From Fluviicola sp. (GTDB taxonomy: Bacteria > Bacteroidota > Bacteroidia > Flavobacteriales_D > Crocinitomicaceae): a stretch of 64,000 nt of DNA. Position numbers and translations under genes: made by a program. The notes below the pieces were generated by a model, which was given only the letters and a program-made list of their open reading frames with translations, was not told the origin of the DNA and did no database searches. The stretch covers positions 1,833,315 through 1,897,314 of the forward strand of contig NZ_JBCNJT010000001.1 of assembly GCF_039596395.1 (NCBI RefSeq), in the 5' to 3' direction. Positions 40,165 to 49,708 of the stretch are shown piece by piece; within the stretch, counting starts at the first letter, position 1, and every line of letters begins with the position of its first letter.

Positions 40165-42607
40165 CCTGGGAAATACGTGGTTTTTCAACCGGGGCTGGAC
40201 AGCGCATAAATTCCAGGAACAAACCTGGGCGGCTATGGCTAGAGGAAAATCGGGTTTGCTGAATGCGCCTACCGGGTCGGGAAAAACCTATGCAATCTGG
40301 TTCGGACTGCTGGAACACTATTATAAAAAGCGCAAAAAAACGAAAAGCACCCGGGAAAAACCCAAACTACATAGCTTGTGGATCACACCGCTCAGAGCCT
40401 TGTCGCGGGAAATCCACCTGGCAGCACAGAGAGTCAGCACCGATTTTGACCTCGATTACGACGTACAGCTTCGCACCGGTGACACTTCCGCGGCAATGCG
40501 GCAAAAACAGAAAAGTCAATCACCGCAGGCCTTGATCACCACACCGGAAAGCGTTCATTTACTGCTGGCTTCCAAAGACTACGCAACTTATTTCAGCGAA
40601 CTGAGCTTTGTGATCGTAGACGAATGGCATGAACTCCTAGGAAGCAAGCGCGGTGTACTCATCGAACTCGCCCTAAGCCGATTGAAAGCTATTTGCCCGA
40701 AACTCCAGATCTGGGGAATCTCCGCCACGATCGGAAACCTGGAACAAGCCATGGACATTTTACTGGGGAAAGATCACCAGGGCATCATGGTACGGGCGGT
40801 GAACCGGAAAAAGCTGGAAATGCATACGCTTTTGCCCGACACGCTTGAAAAGTTTCCCTGGTCGGGACATCTGGGCGTGAAAATGATCGATAAAGTATTG
40901 CCCGTTATTTATGCCCATCAATCAACTTTGCTGTTTACCAACACGCGCTCACAAGCCGAGATCTGGTACCAGCAGCTGATCGAAGCGGATCCGGAACTTT
41001 CCGGGCAGATTGCCATGCACCACGGTTCGCTGAGCGAAGAAGTACGGTTTTGGGTGGAAGAAGCTTTGCATACCGGGAAACTGAAAGCCGTGGTATGTAC
41101 CAGTAGCCTGGATCTGGGTGTGGATTTCAGGCCAGTTGATTGTGTGGTCCAGATCGGATCATCGAAAGGAATTGCGCGCTTTATGCAACGTGCAGGCAGA
41201 AGCGGCCACCGACCGGACGCTACCAGCAAGATCTTTTTCCTGCCGACACATTCGCTGGAGATCATGGAAGGTGCAGCGATGCGCTATGCCGTAAGCGAAA
41301 AAATGTACGAACAACGTCAGCCCTACATCCGTTCGTTCGATGTACTGCTGCAATACCTGGTAACGCTATCGGTTTCAGACGGTTTCCACCCTGAAGAAAT
41401 CTATTCGGAGGTGAAATCCACCCATTGTTTTGAATCAATAACAGCTGAAGAGTTCAGCGAATGCTTGCTCATGATCACACAGGGCGGTAAAAGCCTGCAG
41501 GTTTACGACGAGTTTCACAAAGTGGAAATCATTCCCGGTGAAAACGGAAAGCCGGCTCTTTATAAGGTCAACAGCCGTCAAATTGCCATGCGTCACCGGC
41601 TTGGGATCGGTGCCATTGTTTCCGATGCCATGTTGCAGGTAAAATTCCGGAAAGGTGGCTATCTGGGAAGCATCGAGGAATTTTTCATTTCGCGGCTCAA
41701 ACCCGGCGAGGCTTTCTTCTTTAGCGGAAGACTGCTGGAACTCGTGCAGGTAAAAGACATGCAGGCCATTGTAAAACCTTCGGTACAGAAAAAAGGAATT
41801 GTGCCATCCTGGAAAGGCGGACGCTTTCCCATTACAACCGATTTTTCCACGGCTTTGCGGCATACTTTTCTGCAGATTCGAGAACCAGGCAGGAACCAGC
41901 CGGAAGAACTCCGATTCCTGCATCCGCTTTTTGAAAAACAGGAAGCAGTTTCGGCTATTCCCGGTGAAGATGAATTGCTGGTGGAATACGTTGCTACCAA
42001 ACGCGGATTTCACCTGTTTGTATTTCCGTTTGAGGGGAAATTAGTCCACGAAGGAATGGCAGCCGTTATCGCATACCGCCTGAGCCAGGTTTCCAAAGCT
42101 ACTTTCAGCATTGCTTCGAATGAATACGGTTTTGAGCTGCTTACGGATGTTGAATATGACATCCATAACCTCATCGGGAACGGTTTGTTTTCACCGGAAA
42201 ACCTGCTGAACGACATTCAGCATGGTATTAATATCGGGGAAATGGCCAAGCGCAAGTTCCGGGATATTGCAGGAATCGCCGGGCTTGTTTTCAAAGGATT
42301 TCCGGGCAAACCTCAAAAAACCAAGCACCTGCAAGCCAATTCCGGACTTTTCTTTTCTGTTTTCGAAGATTACGATCCGGCAAACCTGCTCCTGCGTGAA
42401 GCTTACGACGAGGTCTATGATTTCCAGCTGGAATATGCGCGTATGTACACCGCCTTCGAACGCATTTCTACCCATCGCATCATCTTCAAAACGCCGGAGC
42501 ACCTTACTCCTTTCGCTTTCCCGGTTTTCGCAGAATCCTTCCGGGAACGTTACAGCAACGAAGATTGGCAATCCAGGCTGGAAAAACTGAAGAAACAACT
42601 GGAATAA
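40157..42607 (+). CDS. Ligase-associated DEXH-box helicase (Lhr-like)
   Basis: 816-residue superfamily 2 helicase: Walker A APTGSGKTYA near 36-45, motif Ia WITPLRALSRE near 75, TTPESVHLLL near 130, DEWHELLGSKRG near 155, SAT in WGISATIGNLEQ near 190, and the second RecA domain with VVCTSSLDLGVDF near 315 and QRAGRSGHRPDA near 345. After residue 410 follow the winged-helix and Lhr-specific domains of the family. Moves 3' to 5' on single-stranded DNA in studied homologues. Third gene of the operon; probably supplies substrate for the exonuclease and ligase. Confidence 0.96.
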   Translation: MSDLGNTWFFNRGWTAHKFQEQTWAAMARGKSGLLNAPTGSGKTYAIWFGLLEHYYKKRKKTKSTREKPKLHSLWITPLRALSREIHLAAQRVSTDFDLDYDVQLRTGDTSAAMRQKQKSQSPQALITTPESVHLLLASKDYATYFSELSFVIVDEWHELLGSKRGVLIELALSRLKAICPKLQIWGISATIGNLEQAMDILLGKDHQGIMVRAVNRKKLEMHTLLPDTLEKFPWSGHLGVKMIDKVLPVIYAHQSTLLFTNTRSQAEIWYQQLIEADPELSGQIAMHHGSLSEEVRFWVEEALHTGKLKAVVCTSSLDLGVDFRPVDCVVQIGSSKGIARFMQRAGRSGHRPDATSKIFFLPTHSLEIMEGAAMRYAVSEKMYEQRQPYIRSFDVLLQYLVTLSVSDGFHPEEIYSEVKSTHCFESITAEEFSECLLMITQGGKSLQVYDEFHKVEIIPGENGKPALYKVNSRQIAMRHRLGIGAIVSDAMLQVKFRKGGYLGSIEEFFISRLKPGEAFFFSGRLLELVQVKDMQAIVKPSVQKKGIVPSWKGGRFPITTDFSTALRHTFLQIREPGRNQPEELRFLHPLFEKQEAVSAIPGEDELLVEYVATKRGFHLFVFPFEGKLVHEGMAAVIAYRLSQVSKATFSIASNEYGFELLTDVEYDIHNLIGNGLFSPENLLNDIQHGINIGEMAKRKFRDIAGIAGLVFKGFPGKPQKTKHLQANSGLFFSVFEDYDPANLLLREAYDEVYDFQLEYARMYTAFERISTHRIIFKTPEHLTPFAFPVFAESFRERYSNEDWQSRLEKLKKQLE

Positions 42608-42650
42608 CAAGCAAAACCACTCCTTTCTTATCTTTATGTATCTTTAAACT

Positions 42651-43319
42651 ATGAAATCCGGGAAGATCGTTCTCCAGCAAACCGAATTGCAATTATTGCC
42701 CGAAAAGGCGGTTTTCCTGCCTGAATTCCAAACGTTGTGCATTGCAGACTGGCATTTGGGAAAAGCGGCCCATTTCCGGAAAGCAGGCATTGCACTTCCC
42801 CAACCGGACCTGTCACTGGAATTTGACAAACTCTCCCGGCTGATTGACCGGTATGATGCGCAACAGGTGATTTTGCTGGGAGATATCTTTCACAGCGACC
42901 TCAACAAGGACTGGTTCCATTTCGAAGAGTTTATCAAAGCACATGCGCATATTGCATGGATTATCACCATGGGAAACCACGATCTTCCGGGGAAAGCCAA
43001 ATTCTCTTCGCTCGGAATCAATGCTACAGATGAATTCCGGTTGGGAAACCGGATTATTGGGACCCATCATCCTTTGGAAAACGTTCCTGAGGATTGTCTC
43101 AACATTGCCGGCCATGTGCATCCGGGCTGCGAAATTTTCACTCCCGCACGCCAGACATTCAAATTGCCCTGCTTCCATTATTCCCGCTCGGTACTCACTT
43201 TACCGGCTTTCGGAGGTTTAACGGGTTTATTCATCCTGAAACCCGACGAGCACAACCGCATTTTCCCGATTATCGGTGACGAAGTGAAGGAAATCCGGTT
43301 CAACCGATCGAATTCTTAA
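42651..43319 (+). CDS. pdeM: Ligase-associated DNA damage response endonuclease PdeM
   Basis: 222-residue calcineurin-like metallophosphoesterase: LCIADWHLGKAAHFRK near 30-45 (D-x-H), LLGDIFHSD near 75 (G-D), TMGNHDLPGK near 107 (G-N-H-D), and GHVHPG near 154 (G-H-x-H), the full dimetal site. Mre11/SbcD-like, single domain. Begins 44 bp after the helicase stop in the same direction, closing the four-gene operon. End processing during repair is the accepted role of the family. Confidence 0.95.
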   Translation: MKSGKIVLQQTELQLLPEKAVFLPEFQTLCIADWHLGKAAHFRKAGIALPQPDLSLEFDKLSRLIDRYDAQQVILLGDIFHSDLNKDWFHFEEFIKAHAHIAWIITMGNHDLPGKAKFSSLGINATDEFRLGNRIIGTHHPLENVPEDCLNIAGHVHPGCEIFTPARQTFKLPCFHYSRSVLTLPAFGGLTGLFILKPDEHNRIFPIIGDEVKEIRFNRSNS

Positions 43320-43398
43320 AAACTAAACGAAACCGCTATCCTTTCTTATAATTCGTTAAAAGGTTCAAGGCACTCCTGAAATTGGGCTATATTTAAGT

Positions 43399-43851
43399 AT
43401 GGGCAAAAAAATAGCAAGCTGGATAAAAAACAATCCTTCACGGGTAAGAATGATCGTGGGAGTGGCAGCCGGCATCGTGTTTGCCATGATTGCATCCATT
43501 ATCACCCATGAAATTCTCCACCTTTGCGGAATCATGCCGGCGATACATAAACCCTTATTCGATACCGAACTCGTAACCATCGAATTGATCTATCACAGCA
43601 TATATGTCATTGTGGGAGCTGTAATAACCGCCCGAATTGCCAAAGAACATACCCGGAAAGCAACTTTTCTAATGGGATCCAAAGAAGCCATTATGTGGCT
43701 TTTGGGAGTTGCCCTTCTGTGGAACCACACTTTTGCCTGGTATAATTTAACCAAAGCAGGCTTGGGCATTCCTCTGGCACTTTTCGGAGGATTTCTTTAC
43801 ACGAAACTCTTCCGGAAATCTCCCGGCACACAAAAAGTACCCGGTCAATGA
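43399..43851 (+). CDS. Small multi-pass membrane protein of unknown function
   Basis: 150 residues with four hydrophobic segments (about 18-38, 55-78, 98-115, 118-135), a basic N-terminus (MGKKIASWIKNNPSRVRM) and a basic C-terminal tail. His and Glu in the first helix (SIITHEILHLCGIMP) resemble a metal-binding HExxH-like arrangement, but the pattern is H-E-I-L-H; a protease role is not supported by other motifs. Convergent with the S41 peptidase gene, their ends overlapping by 7 bp. No family was recognised. Confidence 0.7.
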   Translation: MGKKIASWIKNNPSRVRMIVGVAAGIVFAMIASIITHEILHLCGIMPAIHKPLFDTELVTIELIYHSIYVIVGAVITARIAKEHTRKATFLMGSKEAIMWLLGVALLWNHTFAWYNLTKAGLGIPLALFGGFLYTKLFRKSPGTQKVPGQ

Positions 43852-45245
43852 TTATTCCCGGAGTTAATCCGTTCAAGGGTCTTGTCTAAGGCATCCTCTG
43901 ATTTCACCTCCACATCGGGAGTTACTCCCGCTTTATCCAGGCGCACACCATCGTAGGTATAGAAATCTGCAATCGGCAGCAGAAGCATGAATTTCTTTTG
44001 CAGATAGAACGGATATGCAGCCAGCATTCCGCCATAGGTTTTTTCGCCGACAACAGTAGCTCTTTTCCTGTTTTTCAGCACGTAGACAATCGGTTCGCAG
44101 GTACTTCCAGTGTAGTGATTGGTCAGTATGTAAAGCTTTCCGGTGAATACCGGGTTTTCGGGCTTCTTAAAGATAAGCTTCGCCCCGGGTGAAACACGCA
44201 GTTCATTCCCGAATTCTTCGGTGCTTTTAGGTTGAAGTTCCGGCAAGGTGCGGAACAATTCCGGCTGATAACCCGAGTAATTCAATTTGTTCGTGAGGAA
44301 ATAACCTACTTCCAGGTCTTCCCTTACGATGTATTTTGCCAGTGCGAAAGCCGGGCCAACACCACCACCGCCATTGTTCCGTAAGTCGATGATCAGGTGT
44401 TTATAGGACGTATTTGACACAATTCCGGGTAAGATGGCTTCCAATTCTTCCGCTGAAGTAGTGAAGTTCTTTATTTGCAGGTAAGCCGTAGAATCATTTT
44501 TTACTTCAAACACCACCGATTGATCCGCCGTTACCTGTTCCTTATTCTTATTCTCATTCTCATTCTCATTCTCATTCTCATTCTCTTTTTCCGACACCAG
44601 CAAATTCAAATGCGTAAACGGAAGTTTGGAAGTCATCATGCTGAAACCAAAAAACACTTCAATATCATCGTGTGCCCTACCGCAGAGTTTCTCCAGTTTT
44701 TTCTCGAATTTCTTCCATTCTTTGGTTTTCAGCGGCTGTTTGGAATAGATATTATCGGTGATGGTTTTGATCAGTTCCCGTCCCAGCAGCGTATAGTCGT
44801 TCTTGTCTTCAGAAGAAGCAATTCCCTTCAGGATACCGATAGTTGCTCCGTCCGCATTGAGTAATAATCCGCTTAAGCTTTGGTTGTGCACGATTCCCCG
44901 GAAGTTCAGTTTTCCGAACATCGGGATAGCTGTTTCCCCCACCAAACTATCTCCCTGCTGCACTCCTTTTATATTCACTATGATCCCTTTTTTCGGCAAT
45001 TTGCCCATCATTCTTCCCAATCTTGCCTTACCTCCCAGCATGCGGACATCTGCATTTTTGGGAGAACTGATCTTAAATTGATCTTTCGTGGTGCTCAAGT
45101 CCAAAAAAGTGGAAATAACGGTACCGCCACCAAAATCGATGTCGCTTTTAAAATGTCCCGCTTTGTTTTGGGCGAAAGCTGGTGTAAAAAGAAAAAACAG
45201 TGCGAAATTCAACCCGATGAATTTCAGTTGTGCATTGTTGAACAT
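43845..45245 (-). CDS. S41-family C-terminal-processing-like peptidase, exported
   Basis: 466 residues. The signal peptide is LNFALFFLFTPAFAQ. The N-terminal 200 residues form a beta-rich domain (FKSDIDFGGGTVISTFLDLS). Residues about 225-250 are an acidic Glu-Asn tract (ENENENENENENKNKEQ) encoded by a hexamer repeat. The peptidase core follows: LIIDLRNNGGGGVGPAFALA near 290 and YILTNHYTGSTCEPIVYVL near 375-390, with Ser in GSTCE the likely nucleophile, then VVGEKTYGGMLA near 400 with the Lys. The PDZ domain of Tsp/CtpA is replaced by the N-terminal domain. Acts in the periplasm or at the outer membrane; substrate unknown. Confidence 0.88.
   Translation of the reverse strand: MFNNAQLKFIGLNFALFFLFTPAFAQNKAGHFKSDIDFGGGTVISTFLDLSTTKDQFKISSPKNADVRMLGGKARLGRMMGKLPKKGIIVNIKGVQQGDSLVGETAIPMFGKLNFRGIVHNQSLSGLLLNADGATIGILKGIASSEDKNDYTLLGRELIKTITDNIYSKQPLKTKEWKKFEKKLEKLCGRAHDDIEVFFGFSMMTSKLPFTHLNLLVSEKENENENENENENKNKEQVTADQSVVFEVKNDSTAYLQIKNFTTSAEELEAILPGIVSNTSYKHLIIDLRNNGGGGVGPAFALAKYIVREDLEVGYFLTNKLNYSGYQPELFRTLPELQPKSTEEFGNELRVSPGAKLIFKKPENPVFTGKLYILTNHYTGSTCEPIVYVLKNRKRATVVGEKTYGGMLAAYPFYLQKKFMLLLPIADFYTYDGVRLDKAGVTPDVEVKSEDALDKTLERINSGNNH
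44544..44586. repeat. In-frame hexanucleotide microsatellite (ATTCTC) in the S41 peptidase gene
   Basis: About seven copies of ATTCTC (coding strand GAGAAT, read Glu-Asn). Slippage would add or remove Glu-Asn pairs without shifting the frame. It forms the linker between the N-terminal domain and the peptidase core. Confidence 0.85.
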
Positions 45246-45370
45246 ACGTGTAACCGATTTAATTGTGTGATCAAAGAAAACACGAAATCCGTTACCCGGC
45301 TGGAAATTGTGATGAAATGATTAGCTTTTTTGACGAACAGAGTAGATTTTAAATGATCATTGCTGAATGA

Positions 45371-46225
45371 TCAATTATAAAGAATATTCCGACCCGGTAC
45401 TTCCTTATTTAAAATTGACTGAACAGAGTCGAAATCTGCTTTTACTTGTTTGTAATAGGTTTTTGAAAGCGGAATCTCTTTATCACTTGTCATAAACGAA
45501 ATTTTGGCGCCTTGCGAGTTCCCGGTGATTTCCCGGATGTTTCCTGCATTGACCAGGTACGAACGATGGCATCTTTCCAAAAACGGCAACTGTTCGTAAA
45601 CATTCGACAGGGTTTGACGGAATGTCAGGGAGATTACTTTCCGGTACTCATCTATGAAACAGATCTCCACGTAGTTTTCTACAGCTTTCACAAACAAGAG
45701 ATCCGCTTTTTCCAGTTTCAGAACTTCATGCTTATTCTCCCCGATCAATATCATGGAACTTTCTGCCAGAGGAACGATCTTTTCACCCAATTTTTGTCGT
45801 AAGTAAATCATGGGCGGGACAAACACGGGAACCATACAGGTCACTGTAACACTCATGAAACGCAGGTAAGTCCAAAACGTATATTCCCGGAAGTAATTAA
45901 CGATTGTGCGGTTGTATGCATAGAGCACCGATCCTGAAACGAACAGATATAACAATGTGGAAAGAATCTCCCGCTTGACGGTCCAGACTTTTCCGGTTCG
46001 GCGATACCAGCCATTTTCAAATCTTCCCAGCAGGATAAATACCAATCCGGCGAAAATACCGTAACCGGAAAGCAGCAATGTTTTGTACTCCGCATCAAAT
46101 TGACTGGTATCGAAAGGCTGCAGCACAATAACGATAAAACATAGATAAACACACAAAGTAAGTCCAATCAGTGCTCTTCTTCTTCCGGATACCGTAAAAT
46201 GGATTTGTTTGTTTAAAAAGTTCAA
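45371..46225 (-). CDS. Membrane-bound LytTR-family transcriptional regulator
   Basis: 284 residues. Four membrane segments occupy the first 150 residues (LIGLTLCVYLCFIVIVLQPF, TLLLSGYGIFAGLVFILLG, ILSTLLYLFVSGSVLYAY, LRFMSVTVTCMVPVFVPPM). The C-terminal LytTR DNA-binding domain spans about 170-275 (LLFVKAVENYVEICFIDEYR, FLERCHRSYLVNAGNIREI, GAKISFMTSDKEIPLSKTYY). It has no receiver or kinase domain, so it belongs to the one-component membrane LytTR type common in Bacteroidota, where membrane state or a small ligand may control DNA binding. Target genes unknown. Confidence 0.9.
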   Translation of the reverse strand: MNFLNKQIHFTVSGRRRALIGLTLCVYLCFIVIVLQPFDTSQFDAEYKTLLLSGYGIFAGLVFILLGRFENGWYRRTGKVWTVKREILSTLLYLFVSGSVLYAYNRTIVNYFREYTFWTYLRFMSVTVTCMVPVFVPPMIYLRQKLGEKIVPLAESSMILIGENKHEVLKLEKADLLFVKAVENYVEICFIDEYRKVISLTFRQTLSNVYEQLPFLERCHRSYLVNAGNIREITGNSQGAKISFMTSDKEIPLSKTYYKQVKADFDSVQSILNKEVPGRNILYN

Positions 46226-46431
46226 GATCTGTGCCTTTTGTATGGGCGAAAATAAGCACTTTTTTAGTTTGTTGCGTTTTACGCGATTAACCGCACATTG
46301 GAAACTGGTTCTAAGACCAGGAAGATCGCAGCTCTATTTTTTATTTATCTTGTAAACAAATGCATAATTATAATGAAAGCATCATCTGCCACTGCGAACA
46401 ATGCTTCCATTTTCAATTGATACTTCAGTGC

Positions 46432-48453
46432 CTAAAGACTATTGACAGGTCCGATAAGCGGAACTTCGACCGGCTTGGCTATTCCGTAAACGACTACCAC
46501 ACCGGAGCCCCCGCCCCACGTAGAATAAGCCGGATCGGGTTTGGCTTGCATGACCGTTTGTGGCAGGTTCCAATTATTGGCGCACCAAAGATTACCGGCC
46601 TGGTCAACAATGACATCAGTGAGCATCTGGATACTGCCCGAATGAATGGTATGGATCACATCACCTGTGTTAAAGGTTTCGGTACGCTCACTTTTTGGAG
46701 CCCCGGCCATAAATGATACGCCTCTTCCCATAAAATTAGCAACCCATACATCATCATTCCCGTCAACGGAGATTCCCCACGGAGCATTCAGTTCCCCGTC
46801 TCCGAAAGGGGTTAAATTGGATTCGTGAGTGGTTTTGTCAATCGTATCAACCGGATTGGCATCGGAAGGAATCATAAAAACAGAACCGGTTTTATTCTTG
46901 TGTCCGAGTGTTTGCTGAAGGTGTGGATAACCCAGGGCAAATCCCTCAATAATCGAAATATGGTCCGTAGGAGTTGTAGGCGGAAAATCCGGGCTTGTAT
47001 TACAGGCCACCCAGCAATTTCCTTTCGAATCCAATGCAACACCGCGTCCGCCACCGGCAAGGATGAAGCGTTCTGCCTTTTCTTCGGACGGAGTATAACG
47101 CACCAGCGATTTACTGTTCGTATTGCTGATCCATACACGGTTCGAATTATCAATGGATGCTGCAAAAGGAGCGGAAAGCATACTCTTCTGTTCATCTTTC
47201 GTTACTGCGACAACTTGATCCATGATGGTAACAACCTTACCCTGGGAAAGCTCTCCACCCGGAAAACAGAGCATTTCATTCGATGATGTTGCAGCAACCC
47301 AAATATCTCCGTTGGGTGCCACACCAATTCCCTGTAATCCACCGATAGCAGTTAAGGTTTCAGCAATGTTTTCCGGAACTTGTTCAACAACCGGAGAACC
47401 GTCTTCCAGGTTAAATACACCGATAGCTCCGTTAAAGCTCGTTATCCAGCAGGTACCGGCATTGGTAATTGCAGTTCCCCAGCCTACACCATCCACTCCC
47501 ATTCCGGTGTAACCGGTAACGGGCGGTGAAATTAACCGGCCGGTTGAATCCAGCTTCACGAGTCCGCCGCCGATTCCCTGATACACCCCGTTTTGTGCTC
47601 CGGGCATCCAGTTCAAACCGGTCCATAGGTTCCCGTCTTTGTCCAGGGCTAGTTTTCCGGGCGCGCAAATTCCACCCTGACCAAAAACCAGGATCATCGC
47701 AAAATCTTCCGGGGCAAAACTCAGATAAGGGACAAAAGGAGAACTTCTCCGGCTGGCAGGAACTTTGCTATTCGGCTTGGCCGGAAAACCATCGGTCGGT
47801 TGCGGGTAAGCCTGGTCGAACAGGTTATACAATTCTGCCGGATGCAACCAGGGAGATTGTGCGATACCAATCATCGCCTCAGCAGTATTTACAGGCCTGT
47901 TACCTCCTGATGGTGTTGAATAATTCAAAAACTGGCTCTGCCAATCGGCTGAAGCTGTTGTACCGTAAGCGGCAATCAAAGCTGCCAATGTGTTCAGGCG
48001 GGCAAGCGTTTCATTCTGTGTAATGTTGAACGGATCCATTAAAACGTGCCCCCAACTTCCCGTTACCGGGTTCACCAGATTCGGAGTGTTTTTAGCGGCA
48101 ATGGTCATTCCCTGCAAATTTCCCGACAATTGAAGCCCGTTGAAGAACTGGGCACAGGTAAAGGCAGATGCCACCGTAGTAAACTCATTCACGACCACTC
48201 CTTTCGCCGCAATCTCTTCCCGGAAATCAGGAGAAAGAACTGACAACAACATCACTTTGGAGCTTTTTAATTCCGCCGTAATATAAAGAATGGAGTCCGT
48301 TGATTCAGGAGTCGCTGTTATAGAAAAATTCCCGGTCGCCTCACACCCACCTATCAAATTTTGAGCATTTGACTCCCACAATTTCACGGTAGCAGTAACA
48401 TCATTGGATTGATTAAAGGATAATTTTCCCTGAATAGTAATTTGATTAGACAT
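46432..48453 (-). CDS. NHL/Vgb-lyase-like beta-propeller protein
   Basis: 673 residues. There is no signal peptide (MSNQITIQGKLSFNQSND). Residues 1-230 are a beta-sandwich-like region followed by a helical part. Residues 250-660 carry about six propeller blades with the NHL/streptogramin-lyase pattern (LALDKDGNLWTGLNW, IGVAPNGDIWVAATSSN, ASIDNSNRVWISNTNSKS, VALDSKGNCWVACNTS, ISVDGNDDVWVANFMGRG, VIVDQAGNLWCANNWNLP). Propellers of this kind bind ligands or act as lactonases; the catalytic His-x-Glu of Vgb was not seen. Function unknown. Confidence 0.75.
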   Translation of the reverse strand: MSNQITIQGKLSFNQSNDVTATVKLWESNAQNLIGGCEATGNFSITATPESTDSILYITAELKSSKVMLLSVLSPDFREEIAAKGVVVNEFTTVASAFTCAQFFNGLQLSGNLQGMTIAAKNTPNLVNPVTGSWGHVLMDPFNITQNETLARLNTLAALIAAYGTTASADWQSQFLNYSTPSGGNRPVNTAEAMIGIAQSPWLHPAELYNLFDQAYPQPTDGFPAKPNSKVPASRRSSPFVPYLSFAPEDFAMILVFGQGGICAPGKLALDKDGNLWTGLNWMPGAQNGVYQGIGGGLVKLDSTGRLISPPVTGYTGMGVDGVGWGTAITNAGTCWITSFNGAIGVFNLEDGSPVVEQVPENIAETLTAIGGLQGIGVAPNGDIWVAATSSNEMLCFPGGELSQGKVVTIMDQVVAVTKDEQKSMLSAPFAASIDNSNRVWISNTNSKSLVRYTPSEEKAERFILAGGGRGVALDSKGNCWVACNTSPDFPPTTPTDHISIIEGFALGYPHLQQTLGHKNKTGSVFMIPSDANPVDTIDKTTHESNLTPFGDGELNAPWGISVDGNDDVWVANFMGRGVSFMAGAPKSERTETFNTGDVIHTIHSGSIQMLTDVIVDQAGNLWCANNWNLPQTVMQAKPDPAYSTWGGGSGVVVVYGIAKPVEVPLIGPVNSL

Positions 48454-48586
48454 TTTTTTCAGTTTATAGTGATTATTGTTCTTGTATCTCTTCGTTTATT
48501 AGCTCGAATCCGATACAACTCATTTTTGCCTGTCTAAACTAACTATTTTTTTCTTTTGTGGAGATTCTCATCAAAAATAGCATCGA

Positions 48587-49162
48587 TTAAAGATTCGCCA
48601 GGGTGAATTTGCCCAACTCTATATACTTCCGCTCTGCCGTATATTTCAACAAAGTAAGGTGATCGAAAACCAGTTCGCGCCCGACATCAAAATTCGCTAC
48701 AGGAAGAGTTTCAGGAATTTTATCGCCCGGTATTTTGTAAGCCAGTGTGAGGTGCAATTTCCCCTTTCTTCCCCCGGGAACTTCCTTTTTCAGGTCGGCA
48801 ATAATGCTAGAAAGGGTTTCTGAAGCAGTTACATCAACTATCAGGTGTTTTCCCCATTGCGGACCAACCAAATTTGCTTTTTCAGCCCGCAGAACCAACG
48901 GTTCATACCGTTGAAGAACCGTCGTAATTCCGTTTACCATCCATTCATCAGCTTCCGGTTTATCTTCCCAGGAAACCAGGGTAACATGCGGTTTTGATGT
49001 TTGCGTATATTTTTCAGGAATTCCTGCACGTGCAGCTTCTGTCTTTTTATGAAGCATAAACTCCATTGATCCGGCATCCGGATTCAGTAACAGGTAATAA
49101 CAGGTGTTGTTGTCTTGCTTTTCCAACTTATGAAAGTTATAAATCTCCGGAAAGATAGGCAT
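48587..49162 (-). CDS. 2H phosphoesterase (2'-5' RNA ligase-like) family protein
   Basis: 191 residues with the two signature motifs on equivalent strands: KPHVTLVSW (H-x-T-L, near 58) and KLHLTLAYKI (H-x-T-L, near 137), about 79 residues apart. Family members act on 2',3'-cyclic phosphates or 2'-5' linkages in RNA or nucleotides. The spacing fits the fold. No signal peptide; cytoplasmic. Start ATG at 49160-49162. Substrate not determinable. Confidence 0.85.
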   Translation of the reverse strand: MPIFPEIYNFHKLEKQDNNTCYYLLLNPDAGSMEFMLHKKTEAARAGIPEKYTQTSKPHVTLVSWEDKPEADEWMVNGITTVLQRYEPLVLRAEKANLVGPQWGKHLIVDVTASETLSSIIADLKKEVPGGRKGKLHLTLAYKIPGDKIPETLPVANFDVGRELVFDHLTLLKYTAERKYIELGKFTLANL

Positions 49163-49174
49163 CAGTTGTGAAAC

Positions 49175-49212
49175 AAAAAAGCATCATCCGGGATTACGAA
49201 TCATGCTTTTTT
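49175..49212 (-). terminator. Rho-independent terminator after lipoprotein 49234-49569
   Basis: AAAAAAGCAT, CATCC...GGAT-type inner stem, ATGCTTTTTT; T-runs on both strands. The same motif followed by ATCCTTGTTTTTAGA is found at 52874-52908 after another lipoprotein gene. Confidence 0.75.
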
Positions 49213-49233
49213 ATCCTTGTTTTTAGAATGCGA

Positions 49234-49569
49234 TTAATTCCGTTGATAAACCACTCCGTCCAATACCATGGTGTAGGTCCACGGATCCGAAGGATCTTTT
49301 GCAGGTGCCTGGTCTACACTGAACTTTTTGGTGAAAATCTTCAGCTTATCTCCTTTAATCTTTACAGTTCCTCTTACTGTAATTGTACCTACTCCATACG
49401 ATTCATAAACACCTTTGCTGTCCGAACCGATTACTAAAGAATAACTTTTGTCCGAATCATATCCCATCCAGTAACCGACATAATCGGAGTTAACGGTTGC
49501 AACTTTTTTCTTGCACGAAACAGAAAATGAAAGTGCTGCGATGCACAGCACGTAAATAAGAGTTCTCAT
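49234..49569 (-). CDS. Small lipoprotein of unknown function
   Basis: About 111 residues from the ATG at 49567-49569 (MRTLIYVLCIAALSFSVSCK), a lipoprotein signal with lipobox SVSC followed by KKK. The mature part is a small beta-rich domain (YVGYWMGYDSDKSYSLVIG, GTITVRGTVKIKGDKLKIF, WTYTMVLDGVVYQRN), reminiscent of lipocalin-like proteins, but no family was recognised. Likely attached to the membrane facing the periplasm. Own terminator downstream; no co-directional neighbour close enough for an operon. Confidence 0.75.
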   Translation of the reverse strand: MRTLIYVLCIAALSFSVSCKKKVATVNSDYVGYWMGYDSDKSYSLVIGSDSKGVYESYGVGTITVRGTVKIKGDKLKIFTKKFSVDQAPAKDPSDPWTYTMVLDGVVYQRN

Positions 49570-49708
49570 ACTATCAAATGCCAACTAATTTCAAGGAGGA
49601 ATTTAAGGTGGCGGTTCAAATCCCCGGTGTACCAATTTCTACTGCCAAAGATAGCACAAAAGCGGTAATTCCGTTATCTAACACCGACCAGTTGTAGCAT
49701 TCCGCTAT

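Noticed and set aside
43399-43851. Membrane metalloprotease based on HEILH in the first helix
   Set aside because: The pattern is close to HExxH but the protein is only 150 residues and lacks the third ligand motif or any family resemblance.
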